Source of the DNA: Typha latifolia
Taxonomy: Eukaryota; Streptophyta; Magnoliopsida; Poales; Typhaceae
Direction: 5' to 3'
DNA: 64,000 bases
NCBI GenBank assembly: GCA_019914945.1
Contig: CM034099.1
Span: 11,297,001 to 11,361,000, forward strand
The notes under the pieces are model-generated. The model was not told the DNA's origin. It saw only the letters and a list, made by a program, of their open reading frames with translations, and ran no database searches. The translations under genes and the position numbers were made by a program. Shown in pieces: positions 1-12,131 of this stretch (position 1 is the first letter of the stretch; each line of letters starts with the position of its first letter).

Positions 1-731
1 AATATGGGACTATACTAAAACAAATGCAATAAGTAAATAAGCAAATAGAGTGGATAACTGTATTGAGCCCAGCCCAATACTCTTTGAGTGGACCAATTGG
101 CCTAAAGCCCATCTTCTAGACTGACCCAGCTCACCCGGATCATATCATTGAGATAACTTTTCGGTTTCCACAATTGTTTTCCAAGCAATTGGATATTTAA
201 ACTTCCGATTTGAATATCTTTCAAAAGGTTTTGCATTGAATACATCAATTTTGGTTGGAACTAGTTGTCTTTTTGTTAAAAATGAATTACCATATTTTAT
301 TTCAAATCCGTGGAAGAACTCTCATTTATTTTCAAAGCAATTTGATAATTAGTTTAAGTACTTTTCCGGGTTGAACATGTTAAGTAGGCCTTTACATAAA
401 ATCATCATGAATACTCCAAAATTTTGCCTAGAAAAATGCTTTCGCAAAGTAAGGCACCTTGTGATTACTTTTGTTCAGAGTACAAGTTCTTTGTCCTTTT
501 GCGAATGCCATTTGATATGTAAATACTTTATTTCAGTATGATATTGCACACTTCACTGACATGCTTGATTTATAGTAATATATTATTATCTTTATACTTC
601 TTTAGATGCTACTTTTGCATATTTGGTAACGTACAGGAACACGTACTTAGGGATATAGTTAACTAAATAGAAATTTAACATTTTCTTATGGTTACAACAT
701 ACAAGCATCAAAAGTAACGTGTTATATGAGA
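1..731. other. AT-rich intron-like sequence, no gene seen
   Basis: No exon, RNA gene or element with clear ends is visible. The position, upstream of the first recognisable PTH2 exon, suggests it is intron of that gene. A 30-base stretch near 702-731 recurs with a few changes near 3195-3224, on the other side of the hAT element. It therefore looks like an older local duplication rather than part of the insertion. Confidence 0.5.
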
Positions 732-739
732 GTTATTAT

Positions 740-3111
740 CAAGGTTCCAAGTTTCGGTTGATCCCGATCCTGGTCGAAACTAGCCAACTGGCTGGTTTCG
801 ACTGGCGTATCGGCCATTACCCGATCCGTTTCGGTCAGGATCAGCCGAAAGGAATAGGTCGGATTCGGGTTTTTCTCTCTTCCTCTCTCTCTCTTTCTCT
901 CTTTTCTTTCTTTCTCTCTTTTCTTTCTTTCTCTCTTTCTCACCGGCGACTGAGTAGATCTCTGGTGACACCTTCAGCGACTTTCTCCGATGAAGATTTG
1001 ACGACCTCAACCTTGGGTGGGTTTTTTTTAAATTGCGTATCTACTGCTGCTGCTGTGGTGAAGCAGTAGGGTGTTACTATGGTGAAGCAGTAGGGTGTTA
1101 CTATGGTGAAGCAGCAACACCATGTGCTACTACTGCTGCTGCTCAGCACCTGCAGCAGTAGGGTGCTGCTTGTTGCACACCTGCTGCTATGGTGAAGCAG
1201 TAGTAGGTGAGAAGTTGAGAGGCTGAGAGATGCAGAGAGGGGTGAAAACTGGAAATAAGTAATGAAAAAAATAGCAAAAAAAAAAAGAGGGTATTATGTT
1301 TGTAAATTTTAAATTATTTTTTATTTTATTTTGATTTTTGTTTATATTTTTTAGTTATAGAGTTAAAATATTAATGGCTCCAAAAGAGAAGTCATATGAT
1401 ACCAATATTGGGTGGCAATATTGCAGCACTATTGAGCAAGATAAAAGACATGTTAAATGCAACTGATATGGAAAAGAAATGAGTGGTGGTGTCAGTCGTT
1501 TGAAAAAACATTTAGCTGGAAGTTAGAAAACAAATGTTGGCTCATCTAATTTGCAAAAAGAAGGATAAACAATTTACACAACAAAGAGAGTCAATGATTC
1601 GTGAAGAATTGATGCATAATCCTATACACATTGATGATGATAGCAGTGAGCAGAGTGAGGAGGATGGGGAGGAGAGATAGATGAGCAATGAAAAAAAGTA
1701 AAAATATGCATAGAGGAGAGAGAGATGAGAAGAAGCACTAGTGGTGACTTTCAAAGATCTAGATCAGTTAATTTATAGGGAGAAAGAATATGGGGGCGGC
1801 AGTTTTACCCGTATGACTCTTGTTGTTACAACAAAGTCTGGAAATATTGAACCAATAGATATATATCTTCAGAAAAAAAGGGGTCGTGCATAGACTTCCA
1901 TCACGACAACTCTCAAAGAATTGAAAATGCAAGAAAACACATTGGTAGAGCTATCTCTAAATTTTTCTTTTACAATCATATTTTTTTCAATATAGTTGAT
2001 AATCCTTATTATCACACTATGGTGGATGCTATACAATCAGAAGGGCCTAGTGTTTCGCCTCCTAGTTCAACTGATATTGCTACTAAATATTTTGACTTAG
2101 AGGTAGATGAGCTTTGTACTTACAGTGGGACATCTAAATAATATTGGGATGAATTTAGTTTCTTCTTAATCCATATAAAAACACGCAATTGATTGACAAT
2201 GGAAAGATTGGAGAAGTTAGTTTTTTGTTATTATAATATGAGATTGAGGGAGAGAAATTTAAGAAGAAATGTGGAAAATGAACAGTTGATTGATTTAAAT
2301 CATGTTTTTGATGAAGAAGGCCTTGACTCCATGGATCAGAAAAATAGATGATAGATTATTAGATGATAGAAATAACTCATGGTTATATGAGATATTAAGG
2401 GAGACTACAACGAGGATAGAGGCTAGTACAAGTTGTTCAGCAACGAGAAATAGTATACCTACTAGTACTAGTAATAATCCTGATGATATATTTGGTGGTG
2501 AGATCATTCTATCTACATTTGTTGAGGAAAGTCAAGGAGGCATAAGGATTAAAGACAGAAAAACTAATTTTGTATATTAACAACATCGTCATGAGAATGT
2601 TGTTTCCTATGATTATGGTACATTGAGTATTTATTGTTTGGAGCAATCACAAGATCCATATACTAGTTATTATTTTCAGTATTCTCAATATTCTCAGACA
2701 CAAGATTCATATGCTGGTTGTTAACCTTTTTAGACGCACGTCACACAACAAGATCCATACAATATGACTAGTATGATGGAATCACCTTTTGGAGTATCAG
2801 GTCCTAGACATTATTATTTATAAGCTTATGGTGATTGTGAGGATGAGACTGTAGAAATTTACGAAAACCAGCTCGGTATTCATCAAAATTTTAAATTTTG
2901 AGTAAGTTAATACATTTTTTATGTTTGTAGACTTCATATCTAAATAATTTTTGTTTTCTTATTTTTCTATCATTTTTTAAAAAATTTCTACATTTTTAAA
3001 TAATATTTAGAATTTTATGTAATTAAAAATAATCCGATCCGATACGGTCGATATGTATTGTTTTTCTGGACGGCCGATGCTGATCTCCCGATCCCAATAC
3101 TGAGTGCCTTG
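740..3111 (+). mobile_element. hAT DNA transposon with intact 8-bp target duplication
   Basis: The element starts CAAGGTTCC and ends GTGCCTTG, giving short imperfect terminal inverted repeats (CAAGG at both tips). It is flanked by a perfect 8-bp direct repeat GTTATTAT at 732-739 and 3112-3119. An 8-bp duplication is the hAT hallmark. Inside are remnants of a transposase on the same strand, a CT-rich run at 870-940 and short CAG/CTG-type repeats at 1040-1200. The last 150 bp is shared with two short elements at 46441-46790 and 56541-57089. It sits in what should be an intron of the PTH2 gene. Confidence 0.88.
1374..2885 (+). pseudogene. Degenerate hAT transposase (BED finger to dimerisation region)
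   Basis: Reading from the ATG at 1374, a BED-type zinc-finger segment is visible: WQYC near codon 14, then KRHVKCN, GGVSRLKKHLAG. A stop codon replaces the second cysteine region, so the finger is broken. Around 2090-2340 the frame gives DLEVDELC, YWDEFS and a stretch ending DLNHVFDEEGLDSMD, which resembles the C-terminal dimerisation region of plant hAT transposases. A Tyr/Gln-rich tail follows (about 2600-2820). Several stops and frame changes lie between these parts, and the central catalytic region is largely missing. It cannot make an active transposase. Confidence 0.72.
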
Positions 3112-3258
3112 GTTATTATTATATTTTTTTACTTGTGTATTGTGTTGTTCATAATGCATGTTCTTTTGCTTATTTGATATTTTTCTTGTGATTACAAGCA
3201 TCAAAAGCAACCTGTTGTATGAGTATTGTTTTGTGTTTATTTTGCATGTTCTTGCCAG

Positions 3259-6200
3259 CCATGCAACTTTGGGTTTATATAAAAAGCTCCTTCACAGGGC
3301 GCCTAAAGCATTGAGCAGGTATGGGCACTTCTTAAGATAAATGTGCAAGTCGAATTTATAACTTTACAACAGGTTTATTTACCTTGTTTTAATTTATTTT
3401 TGTTTCTTCATTACAGGTGGGAAATGTGTGGACAAGTTAAGGTAGTTCTGAAGATTGAAAGCGAAGAGGAGCTGCTCGTTTTACAAGTACACTCACTAAC
3501 ATATTTAATTAATACAAAGTTATATTTGTCTCTCAATTGTTTGGAAGTGTATATGGAAAAAGCACATATCAGCATAGACTTGCATGGCCACAAAAGCAAA
3601 ATATCATGAGTTATTAACTAGTTGGCATGTCTTGACTTATATCAATATATACATATCTAAATCAACGATGGCCATGCCGGCAGCGTATCGGCACGTGGCA
3701 CGAGGGGTGCCACACGGCACCCTTTCTAGCAGCACTTTACTGAAGACTCTTCGTCGTCGTCGTTGTAGTCGCCGCTGCTCGCCGTCGTCTTTGCCATAAC
3801 TCGTTGTGCCTGAGGTTGCTGATCATGACGTGGATGCCTTAGCCTTTGCTGGCTCGAGGAAGAAGATGACCCAAATGGGTCGAGTTGATTTCGATTAGAA
3901 ACTTAAGTTGCAGATCATTGGCGACCTTGAGCATGACGGGGACGACGAGGTTGGCAGCGACGACGACAGCGAGCAGCGGCAACGATAATGACGATGAAGT
4001 GCTACTAGTCTCCCTCATCTTTTTCTTTCCTTTTTTTGCGGCACGGCCAGCAAGTGTTGCGACACGTGCCATGCGGTGCTGTGCCATGGCACGGCCATCC
4101 ATGATCTAAATGCTTCCTTCAAGTTGCACCTGTCCAGAAACCCTCTTGCTGACTTGGTAATGCTTAAAATGGGCATCTTAGTTGATCTGTTGGTGCAGAA
4201 TCCAGGCTAATGATGACTAAAGCATCTTGCCTGAAGTCAATGGTAGTTACTGAATTTAATAATGTAAGCTTTAGTATTGCAGTTAACCTCAATCAACTGG
4301 AATCATTTTCATTTCATACCAGAATCTTGTTACTTTGCCAAATTTATAATTATTCATTTTTGACGTTGAATTGCTTTTTCTCTTTCTGCTTTATTAGAAG
4401 TGAGCTAACCCTAAAAGTTTTACGTTGAATATCAAGTCAGATATAGTCAATTTTGGACTACTTTTAAATATTCTAAGATTCGGTAATCTGTACATAATAT
4501 TGCTTTGTTCTATTTTTATGATTCTTTTGTATCTCTAACTAATGGAAGCGATGCTGTTTGGTGTATTAAAATATGATACTTAGAAAGTTAATCTTCCAAA
4601 ATTATTATACATCTTTTGTTGGCAGGAAAGAGCGAAGTCGTTGAAGCTCCCAACCCATGTAACTATTGATGCTGGTAGGACACAAATTGCACCGAGTGAG
4701 TTGCTTAGCTCTTTCTTGTTGTGATATTTCTGATAATTTTCTATATGTTATTCATTGATAACTTTACAGACTTAACACTAACATGGGCATATCTATTTTG
4801 ACTTGTATTAAGATTACTTCATGACCAAATATAGTCTTGAGTAACCAAACTCAAATTCTAGTGATTGACAGACAGTTTTTTTCTTCTTGCAGATTCAAGG
4901 ACAGTCATGGCTATTCTTGGTAAGTTATTTTTGTTTGTAAATCACTTTTTAAATATATAATTTTGTACTTTACCTTCAGAACGTGATCTCTTGTTCTTCT
5001 TATGTACTTTCTAAATAGTTATATCACTTTGAAATCGTTCTAAATTCTAATATTGCTTTCTTAATGATAACAATTGCAATGGTCTTTCTTGTTTAATATA
5101 CGATTTGAATAAAAGCAAATCTAAATTTTGACATCCAAGTTGTAAGTCTTATCACATGTTGATCCAAATTGTTCTATGTTGATCCAAATTTTCATGAAAA
5201 TTGCAATGATAACAATTGCAATGGTCTGTCTTGGTTAAACATAGAACTATTCATGAAAATTTGGATCAAAGCAAATCTAAATTTTGGCATCCAAGTTGTA
5301 AGTCTTATCATTCTATTCCCATTTGTAATTCTTATCATTCTATTGTCCCTATGCCGAAGTTGTAAGTTTTATCATTCTACGATTTGAACTATTCTTAGAG
5401 TATTACATGACTTAATTAAGTTTGCCTTAATAGCTTACATGATTTAATTAGACTTGTCTTAGTGGCTTACATGATTTAACTAAATTTGCCTTAAGGGCTT
5501 ACATTAAAGATAAACATGACCTAGAGATAAACATAACTTAGCTAAATAAGCCTTTTTTATCTTTCTCAAAATATTTTTTTCATTTTACCATAGATAGATT
5601 CTTGATCTGGAGAAATCTTGAATACGAAAACTGTAGTTCAGGACGTCTTCGATATTGTCTAAGTAGTTTCATAATATTCGATCGGCTGATGAATATCTGT
5701 AGAAAATTTTCCTAAAACTGCGCAGAAGTTAACGAATTTGAGTCCAAGTTGAATCTGAGTCCGAGCCCAAGTTAGCCCGAGCCAACGAGCCGATTAAATC
5801 GGTTTAGTAGATCGAGATTTGAGTTCATATACAGGTCAGTCCAAACAAGTTTATGATTATCTTTAGCTAGACGAGTTGAGTCGGTTAGTCGGGTCACATC
5901 GGAGGGCATTGGATTGAATGGAGTCCTAGTAGGCTAGGACTTGTTTAATTAGCTAAGTTCACCTAAGCTAAAATAAGTCGAGTTTGAATTAGAGTTGGCT
6001 CAGCCTCTATAAATATGTGGAGAGCAGCCTCCAAAGCACGAACACGGCAAAATGGATGTCGTGGCTGTGTCTGACACGTTGGTGACACTAACACCCCGTC
6101 GACACATCGCAGGTTAACGGGTTTGAGTTTACAATTTTTTTTCTTCCCCAGACCCAATAACATTTAAATTAAAACCCACAAAAATAAAACCCTCAAAACT

Positions 6201-9200
6201 CAAAACCTAAAAACCAAAAAGACCCAAATTGCAACCTACTTTAGATCTCCTCGCTCGATGACTTTCCCTTTACGACACTCTCGACAAGCTCCTCCCTTGA
6301 CGACAAGTTTCTCTCCCGATGAGCTCCTCCTCCCTCGACAACAAGCTCGTCCTCTCCCGATGACGAGCTCCTCCTTTGCCGACATCGACGCTTCTTTCGC
6401 TGAGGTCTCTCTCTCTCTCTCTCTGGCTGAGTTGAGAAGGAGTGGGTGGGGGTAGGTGGGTTTTTTTTTTTTATTTTGATTAGTGGGTGAGTGCAGTTTT
6501 TTCTTTACTTATACGACACTACAACAAAGCAGTGAGTAAAATTTAAATTATAAATGTTTTATTTAATGATTTAAACATTGTGAGTTAGTGATTGACATGA
6601 TCTAATGCAATTTAGTTATTTAAACAGTGTAATTTATTTAATTAAACAGTAATTGCCATAATCTAATGGGTGGCATTAATTTAATTTAATTTTTATTTAA
6701 ATAGTAAATGCAGTTAGTGAATGACACTTATTTTGTTAATTGTTTTATTTTTAATATTACAGTGATTGCAATGATAGGAAAAAAATGAACTATTAAAGTT
6801 TAGAATTTTAGTAGAAGTTCCAGTAATGTGGATGATAGTGCTCAATTGTGAAAGTATATAACTAAGTTACAAAAATTAGGAGAAGACGGAGGCAATTTAA
6901 ATTTCTAATGCAATTACTGTCAGCAAATTTATAAGGGATCATACTATAGGGTAAAAGCACATTTGATGAGACTAATTGGACATGGAATTAGGATTTACTT
7001 GAAACCGAATGATTAACACATGATGGAAATGAAAAAAAGTTGTGGAGGAGATTGAGTTGGGAATAAAAAATGCAATGCCTAAGCAAGTTCTTTGTCAAAA
7101 GGTGTCCAAGCTTCATCATCTAGTAGTTCCTTTGCATATCCTTGATTTGATATGGCAAAGAATCAAGAGGGGAAAGCCAAACAAAAGAAGAGCAATGACA
7201 GCTATTGAAAAGGAATTAGCTCTAATGCCTGTAACCAATTAACCAATTGCACTATGAGATTGCAAAGATGTTCTACTTAGCAAGGTTGTCTTTTCATTTT
7301 GTAAGGAACCCAACAAGAAAGAGCACATGGGGAGCAAAAGGGTTGTGTTGTATGTGACGGATGGAATGAACACAGAGGAGGCCTCTCATATACTTTTTAG
7401 CTGTAACTGAGAGTGACCCTATGTTCTTAAAGGCTATTAATTGTGAAGTTGAGTATAAGGACAGATTTTTCATTTCTACTTTGATTAATAAATTCATTGA
7501 AGAAGTGTATAAGATCCTAATTGATAGGTGGGACAAAAGTAATACACCACTCCTCTGTTGCTTTGGATCACTGACTTCTAGAGAGCTAGATGAGTTGGAA
7601 TTGATCTCAAAAGTTTCAATTTTAGATTTGTTCCAAGCTGTCCCTTGATGCGATCACAACTACCTCAAGAGTGATTGTAACATTTTGCTCATAGAGAAGC
7701 ATCGCAAGTTTAGGATGCACCAGCGAGCATGGACCGAAGAGACCAGCATCAAGCCACCCGACCAAGTGCAACTACTGGTAATGCCGATTGGAGACCACCG
7801 ATGATTAGTGTTGGACCTAGAGCACTCTTGAAGCTTTCTAATGATGTGAAGTATCCACTTAGACCACCTAGACAAACTCTCACACCTACTAAAGTGGAGA
7901 ACCGATGCTCCAAGGGTCTATGGTTCTGTTGTGATGAGAAGTATGTGCTCAGACATTGCTACTCACAATCGGGGCACAGTTTTGCTTCTCGATGGCCCAG
8001 AGGTTGAAGGTGAAGACTTGGCTACTTTGGAGTATTCAGTGAGGAGTCATGAGAGTTTATGGTAGGCTAGGTGAAGGAAGAGAAAGAAGAAGAGATGGCA
8101 GCTAAAGCTTCACGGCACATGTACTTGGGCACGACAGCACCAAGAGCGATGCGAGTGAACGGAATGATCAAGTGAGCCATGGTTCATATCTTGTAGACAT
8201 AGAAAGTACCCACAACTTCCTGGACAAAAGGCTCCTAGGGGAGGTTGGACTCAAAGTGGAGCAGATGGTGGATTTAGTGGTGATCGTAGGCGACGGCTCA
8301 ATGCTCAAGGCCATTAGGTTGTGCGAGGCATCTCGCTGCAGGTGCAAGACTTTGCTTTTGTCATGGACTTGTACCCACTAGCTCTTCAAGGGGTGGACTC
8401 GTCCTAGACATTCAATGTCCGTAGAGTTTGAGGGTAGTAACGTTTGACTTCGTTCGCGTGTGGATGGCAATTTGGAGGGGCGGGCGAGAAGAATGGCTTG
8501 AAGGCATGAAGACGAGGACAAACCCCCACCTTGCACTCCGTGGTGGGGCTGTCTCGAACACATTGGGCAGGACTGAAGGTGGCGGGTATGATGGAGGTCT
8601 CACACGAGGACAAGCTACATGTAGTTCCATGGGAACTCGAGGCAGACCCACACCTAGTTGAGCTGGATGGCTTGACTTAATTTTTGCATTGCAATTTACC
8701 TTGTGTTTCAGGCCGAAAGGGTGACCACTTGGAAGGACCAGTCGAGTGATTAGGCTTCAGGCTAGAGAAGATTAATCCGAACCCTTTTAGATGGATCAAC
8801 AAGATTGGGTTCCACTAAACCAAACCGAGCCTGAAGGGATCAAGTCCACCAAACTGCACCAAGCTAATGTTACCAAATTCCAAATTGCATTGTGGGCAAG
8901 AGAGGGATTCAAAGTAGAAAAGTCAAAGATAGAAGTTATATATTTCAATAGTAGAAACAACGATAGACTAGAAAATCAAGAAAATAACACAAGGAGAAAA
9001 GTCATAGGTTTGAAGAATTTAAAATGCTTTGTATTTGTATTGAACTTGTCTAATGGTCCAATATCTTGTTCTCCTCTAAACAAATGGATCGGAAAGGTTG
9101 GTAAGATAGACAGAAATATCTACCTGATCATTAGGAGAAGCTTGTACCAGCCTCCTTAAAATTATGAGAAACAGAATAAATGTGACCGTAGAGCTGGCCA

Positions 9201-9575
9201 GGAAATTGCCAGGATGAACTTGGTCATTGTCGTACATGCTTATTAGCAGAGCAATGACCTTGTGGAAAGTATAAAACTATATGTTAGAAGCACATGGAGC
9301 CATTTTGAGATAATTACTGATATAAGCCATTTCAAGGTACATTAGTGGTAAAAGATGTATGTATTTCTGTATTTTTTTTTTCTACAATGAGTTCCTTTAT
9401 TATACAAATTATTAGTATATGAAAAACTTCACATATTACTTGAAGACCATTTACGTATTTGCATTGAAGACTTGAAAATAAAAGAACTACTTTTTGATAG
9501 CTGATTTCTTAGCATGCTTGCACAGGACCGACTGATGTGGTTGACGATGTGACTGGTGGTTTGAAACTTCTATAG
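3259..9575 (+). CDS. PTH2: Peptidyl-tRNA hydrolase 2 family protein, 3' five exons (partial)
   Basis: Five exons join in frame: 3259-3318, 3417-3486, 4626-4695, 4893-4919 and 9526-9575, with stop TAG at 9573-9575. All visible splice sites are GT-AG. The 92 residues read SHATLGLYKKLL, RWEMCGQVKVVLKI, AKSLKLPTHVTIDAGRTQIA, NSRTVMAILGP and VDDVTGGLKLL. These match the PTH2/Bit1 fold, including the DAGRTQIAP signature and the invariant C-terminal VTGxLKLL. PTH2 enzymes cleave the ester bond of peptidyl-tRNA to recycle tRNA. The upstream exons (membrane anchor or N-terminus and the KMGxGKxAAQC strand) are not found and should lie left of the window, since the first exon starts in phase with AG|C. 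Introns are 98, 1139, 197 and 4606 bp; the second and fourth hold transposons. No stop or frameshift is seen, so the gene may still be functional. Confidence 0.9.
3663..4103. mobile_element. hAT-like MITE in PTH2 intron
   Basis: This 441-bp element has terminal inverted repeats: left CAACGATGGCCATGCC, right end reverse-complemented CATGGATGGCCGTGCC. It is flanked by a perfect 8-bp duplication ATCTAAAT (3655-3662 and 4104-4111). GC-rich ends with repeated GGCACG motifs and a GAC/GTC-rich centre are visible. It has no coding capacity. It belongs to the family also seen at 52455-53622 and 58467-59500. Confidence 0.85.
5063..5311. repeat. Imperfect tandem duplication, period about 145-155 bp
   Basis: AACAATTGCAATGGTC occurs near 5068 and 5212. 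GCAAATCTAAATTTTG, followed by CATCCAAGTTGTAAGTC, occurs near 5115 and 5272. This is two diverged copies in the long PTH2 intron. Directly after it, short units with CTTATCATTCTA repeat three times. Confidence 0.7.
5400..5512. repeat. Short tandem repeat (about 33 bp, three copies)
   Basis: Units of the form TTACATGATTTAATTAGACT, followed by TTGTCTTA, repeat about three times with point changes. They lie inside the long PTH2 intron. Confidence 0.6.
5620..6035 (+). mobile_element. LTR fragment (promoter part) of Gypsy-type family
   Basis: The segment resembles the U3/R part of other LTRs in this window. It has the same 'CTCCAGAT..GAAT' block and a TATA-like CTATAAATATGTGGAGAG at about 6008, also seen inverted at about 40725. 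It breaks off at about 6035, where hAT-like sequence begins, and the LTR tail appears to resume at about 7565. The simplest reading is an LTR interrupted by a later DNA transposon. Confidence 0.55.
6036..7560 (+). pseudogene. Degenerate hAT transposon fragment
   Basis: Translation around 6890-6985 gives CNYCQQIYKGSYYRVKAHL, a BED-finger pattern typical of Ac-like hAT proteins. Around 7225-7320 it reads NQLHYEIAKMFYLA and FHFVRNPT. Around 7425-7510 it reads MFLKAINCE.EYKD.FFIS, which is also a conserved hAT stretch. Stops and frameshifts separate these blocks. The 5' portion (6040-6500) is CT-rich and non-coding. The 3' end and any target duplication are lost. Confidence 0.65.
7565..8790 (+). 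pseudogene. Gypsy-type LTR tail plus gag zinc knuckle/protease remnant
   Basis: At 7570-7680 the sequence matches the LTR end and leader seen at 31500-31620 (ATTGATCTCAAAA..GCGATCACAAC). Then follows a gag remnant, a zinc-knuckle-like SKGLWFCCDEKY..RHC near 7905-7960, and a retropepsin-like segment near 8180-8400 with VDIESTHNFLDKRLLGE and VGDGSMLKA. The usual catalytic D-[ST]-G reads DIE, so the protease is dead. Reverse transcriptase and most of integrase are absent. It lies in the 4.6-kb intron of PTH2. Confidence 0.65.
8791..9525 (+). other. Rest of the long PTH2 intron
   Basis: An open stretch of 122 codons at 8791-9159 has no recognisable motif and low complexity Asn/Lys content; I treat it as chance or TE debris. 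The intron ends with a pyrimidine-rich tract and TTGCACAG just before the last exon at 9526. Confidence 0.5.
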
Positions 9576-11479
9576 TCCTTGTTCACCTCCAATCTTGGAT
9601 AGACAACTTAAAGATGAAAATGAGAACTTACCAAGACCCAAGGATCTTGACCATTCAGAAGGCTTCTTGATCTTTCCAGGTCTCCAAGAGTTCTGATCCT
9701 GCGTTAGTCCTTCTACCAGATAAGTTAGCCATTGTGCACTGCATGAGATGTATTGAGTTTCGTCTTTGTGGGATGCTCTTCGTGGGAAATATATTATCTT
9801 ATCCTTTTTTTCCCACTTCCATTTATCAAAAAATATATGTTATATTCATGTGGATCTTATAATGGTCTTTACATGACGTTTTACGCAGAATGAGCTCTGT
9901 TTGTTCGACAATACTGATCTGGTCAAGCTATTGGTCTGTATGCCCGTATGCCCCTTCCTGAAGTATTCCCATTTTCCCTTTTTCTTTTTCTTTTATCCTG
10001 TTCTCATTATTTTCCAGGAACATCAAGAAAGCTCAGTTTATCCGTTTTACATATGAGAAGTGGAATCGAATTTGATTTCTTCTACTTTTTCGTTATAATC
10101 ACATTTTAGCAAACATGGTCGAAAACCCTGATAATATGGTGGGTGCACAGGAGTGTAATTAGCTGGTCTCTATCCATGCGTCATCAAAGACCCATTCAAT
10201 TGAAAGTGGTGTGGTGACTTTTGAAGCAACAGATAAGGTTGTCCGAAATATATATTGTCATCTTGACAAGTGATAAGTGCTTAACTGGGTGGAGGAAAGT
10301 AGTGTTGCCCTCCTGACAAAATTTTAGCCTTTGAAGTGCGTATATATTCATGAAGAATAAAGGTAAAGGTAAAGGTAAAGGAAAAGAAGTCATGATAAGG
10401 TCCCCCCTCCACGAGGAATGATGTCAGTCCGCTTCACTATTTGCTTTGCTGCTCTCCATGATAAGGTATCTCTTGCCATCAAAATTGACTCATGTTCTGT
10501 CATCAGTCATCACCATGTTGTAAAGTTTGAGAGTCCCCGCTTCCGGCCGTTGGACTAATGTGAAAAAGGAATTTGACCACATCTGGGACACGACTGATTT
10601 CGTGTTCTTGCCTTCCGTTTTTTAAAAAAAAAAATAATCGTCCAAGAGAATCTTGCTTAGAGAAGTATAGGCTATGTTATGCAGTCCAATTAGGAATCTC
10701 AAACCTTTGTGAGGTAAATGAAAGGAAGCCATACTTTGCCTTAATATACCGATTGACTTGGTTTCCGTCAGACCACAGTTATTGGAAAAATAAATATATT
10801 ATAAATATCATGTGGGCGTATGACCTTAATAGTTCTCTGCAAATCTTGTACCTAAGCTCCCGGATTTGTTCGATGTCAACGGACAGAGGCAAAACTTTTC
10901 CCTGATGCTCCTTTGGACTTGTTTGCGAGAACTCACAAGGTCTCAGAGAACTTTTACAACTATGTTCAATTATTGTGAAAAACAAGGCCATACTTTGCCT
11001 CTATACTCCTATGGATTATTTGAGTGTACAAAATTATGTGAAAATTTTATAAACATCAAGTGGACCGACGAATTTGAAATACTTCTCTGTGAACATATTG
11101 TACCTATGCTCTTTGACGTCCATAAAACGTGGCCATAGTTTGCTACCAAACTCGTAAACTTTGTTTAACTGTATGCATAACTATGGGGAAAAATAATTAA
11201 ATAGAAAAAAACTCAAGTGTGCACAAGAACATGAAGCAGTTCTCTAGGAATTTTTATACCTTTGTGAGGTTATCGAAACATGCGTCTTTACTCTCATGGA
11301 CTTGAAATAGTTCTCAACGAATTTTTTTATACTGAAGCTTAAACTTTGTTTGGTCAATATAACGACGCCACACTACAAGTTTAATATAACAACACCACGC
11401 TTTCTCCTTGTACTTGTTTCATTCAACACACAGTTATAGGAGGAACAAAATACAAGGAAGATCTAACCGTGGAGCTGTT
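9576..11479. other. PTH2 3' flank and unassigned intergenic sequence
   Basis: The first 200-300 bases after the PTH2 stop are presumably its 3' UTR; no sharp end can be fixed. A (GGTAAA)4-like run is at 10360-10384. Around 10720-11140 a block containing 'CCATACTTTGCCT' recurs three times in diverged form. I see no convincing gene or element. Confidence 0.45.
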
Positions 11480-12131
11480 GGAACCTCGTAAAATTTGAGG
11501 TGGACCATATGAGATTTCAGGAGACCTAACCATTGTAAAATTTAGGATAGACCATGTAAAATTTAGGGCGGACCAATGGATCCTAGATCACAATGTTTGG
11601 CCGGTTAAATCGAGAGATATATTCAGAACAATGACCAAAGCTCTAGGAGCATGGGATGGACAGGGTGGACTGGGTGGACGGGGTGGATTGGGTAGATTGT
11701 GTGGACAGGGTGGATGGGGATAAAGAGAAAGAGAGTGATGGTGAGTGTGGGATAGAGATTTAGACGAGGGAACAAAAGATTACTATGTCTTCAGGACAAG
11801 AGGGGTCGATCGGGCGAACGAGTAGTTTGGTGGTGTTTGGTGGCCATGGCCATGGTCGAGCTTGAGACATGAGAGAAAGAGAGTATTAGGGTAAGAGAAT
11901 AATTCAATTGATAAGATGAAATGTGGTCTGTGCCTAAGTATATATAGGTGGCCATGTACTAAACAGTTCAGTTAGTGCGAAAAAATTAACTTAAGTGAAA
12001 TCAAATAGAGCTAAAAACAAATTCAGCTAATATATGGACTAAATTGCGAAAGCAAATTAATTAAATAAGTTGATGGGTTTTGGCTACTATCCGGTCAGCT
12101 CGAGACAACTGAGTTGACCTAAATTGTATTA
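11480..12131 (-). mobile_element. 3' LTR (degenerate) of minus-strand Gypsy element H
   Basis: On the minus strand the pol remnant ends with a CACCTTAAGATCAAGGTG block, then a purine tract AGTATAGTGGAT, then the LTR start TAATACAATT. That start is a decayed TGATAC; compare the intact ends at 21290 and 37296. The far end at about 11480 is not sharp. A GTGGACAGG-type minisatellite lies inside. Confidence 0.5.
11655..11722. repeat. Minisatellite, GGGTGGAYT units
   Basis: About seven 9-10-bp units of GGGTGGACT/GGGTGGATT type are head to tail, with small variations. It lies inside the degenerate LTR. Confidence 0.75.

Noticed and set aside
8791..9159. 122-residue plus-strand frame
   Set aside because: It has no recognisable domain, lies in the long PTH2 intron directly after Gypsy debris, and has AT-driven composition.
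10360..10384. GGTAAA repeat considered as a telomere-like tract
   Set aside because: Plant telomere units are TTTAGGG; this hexamer has only four copies and does not match.
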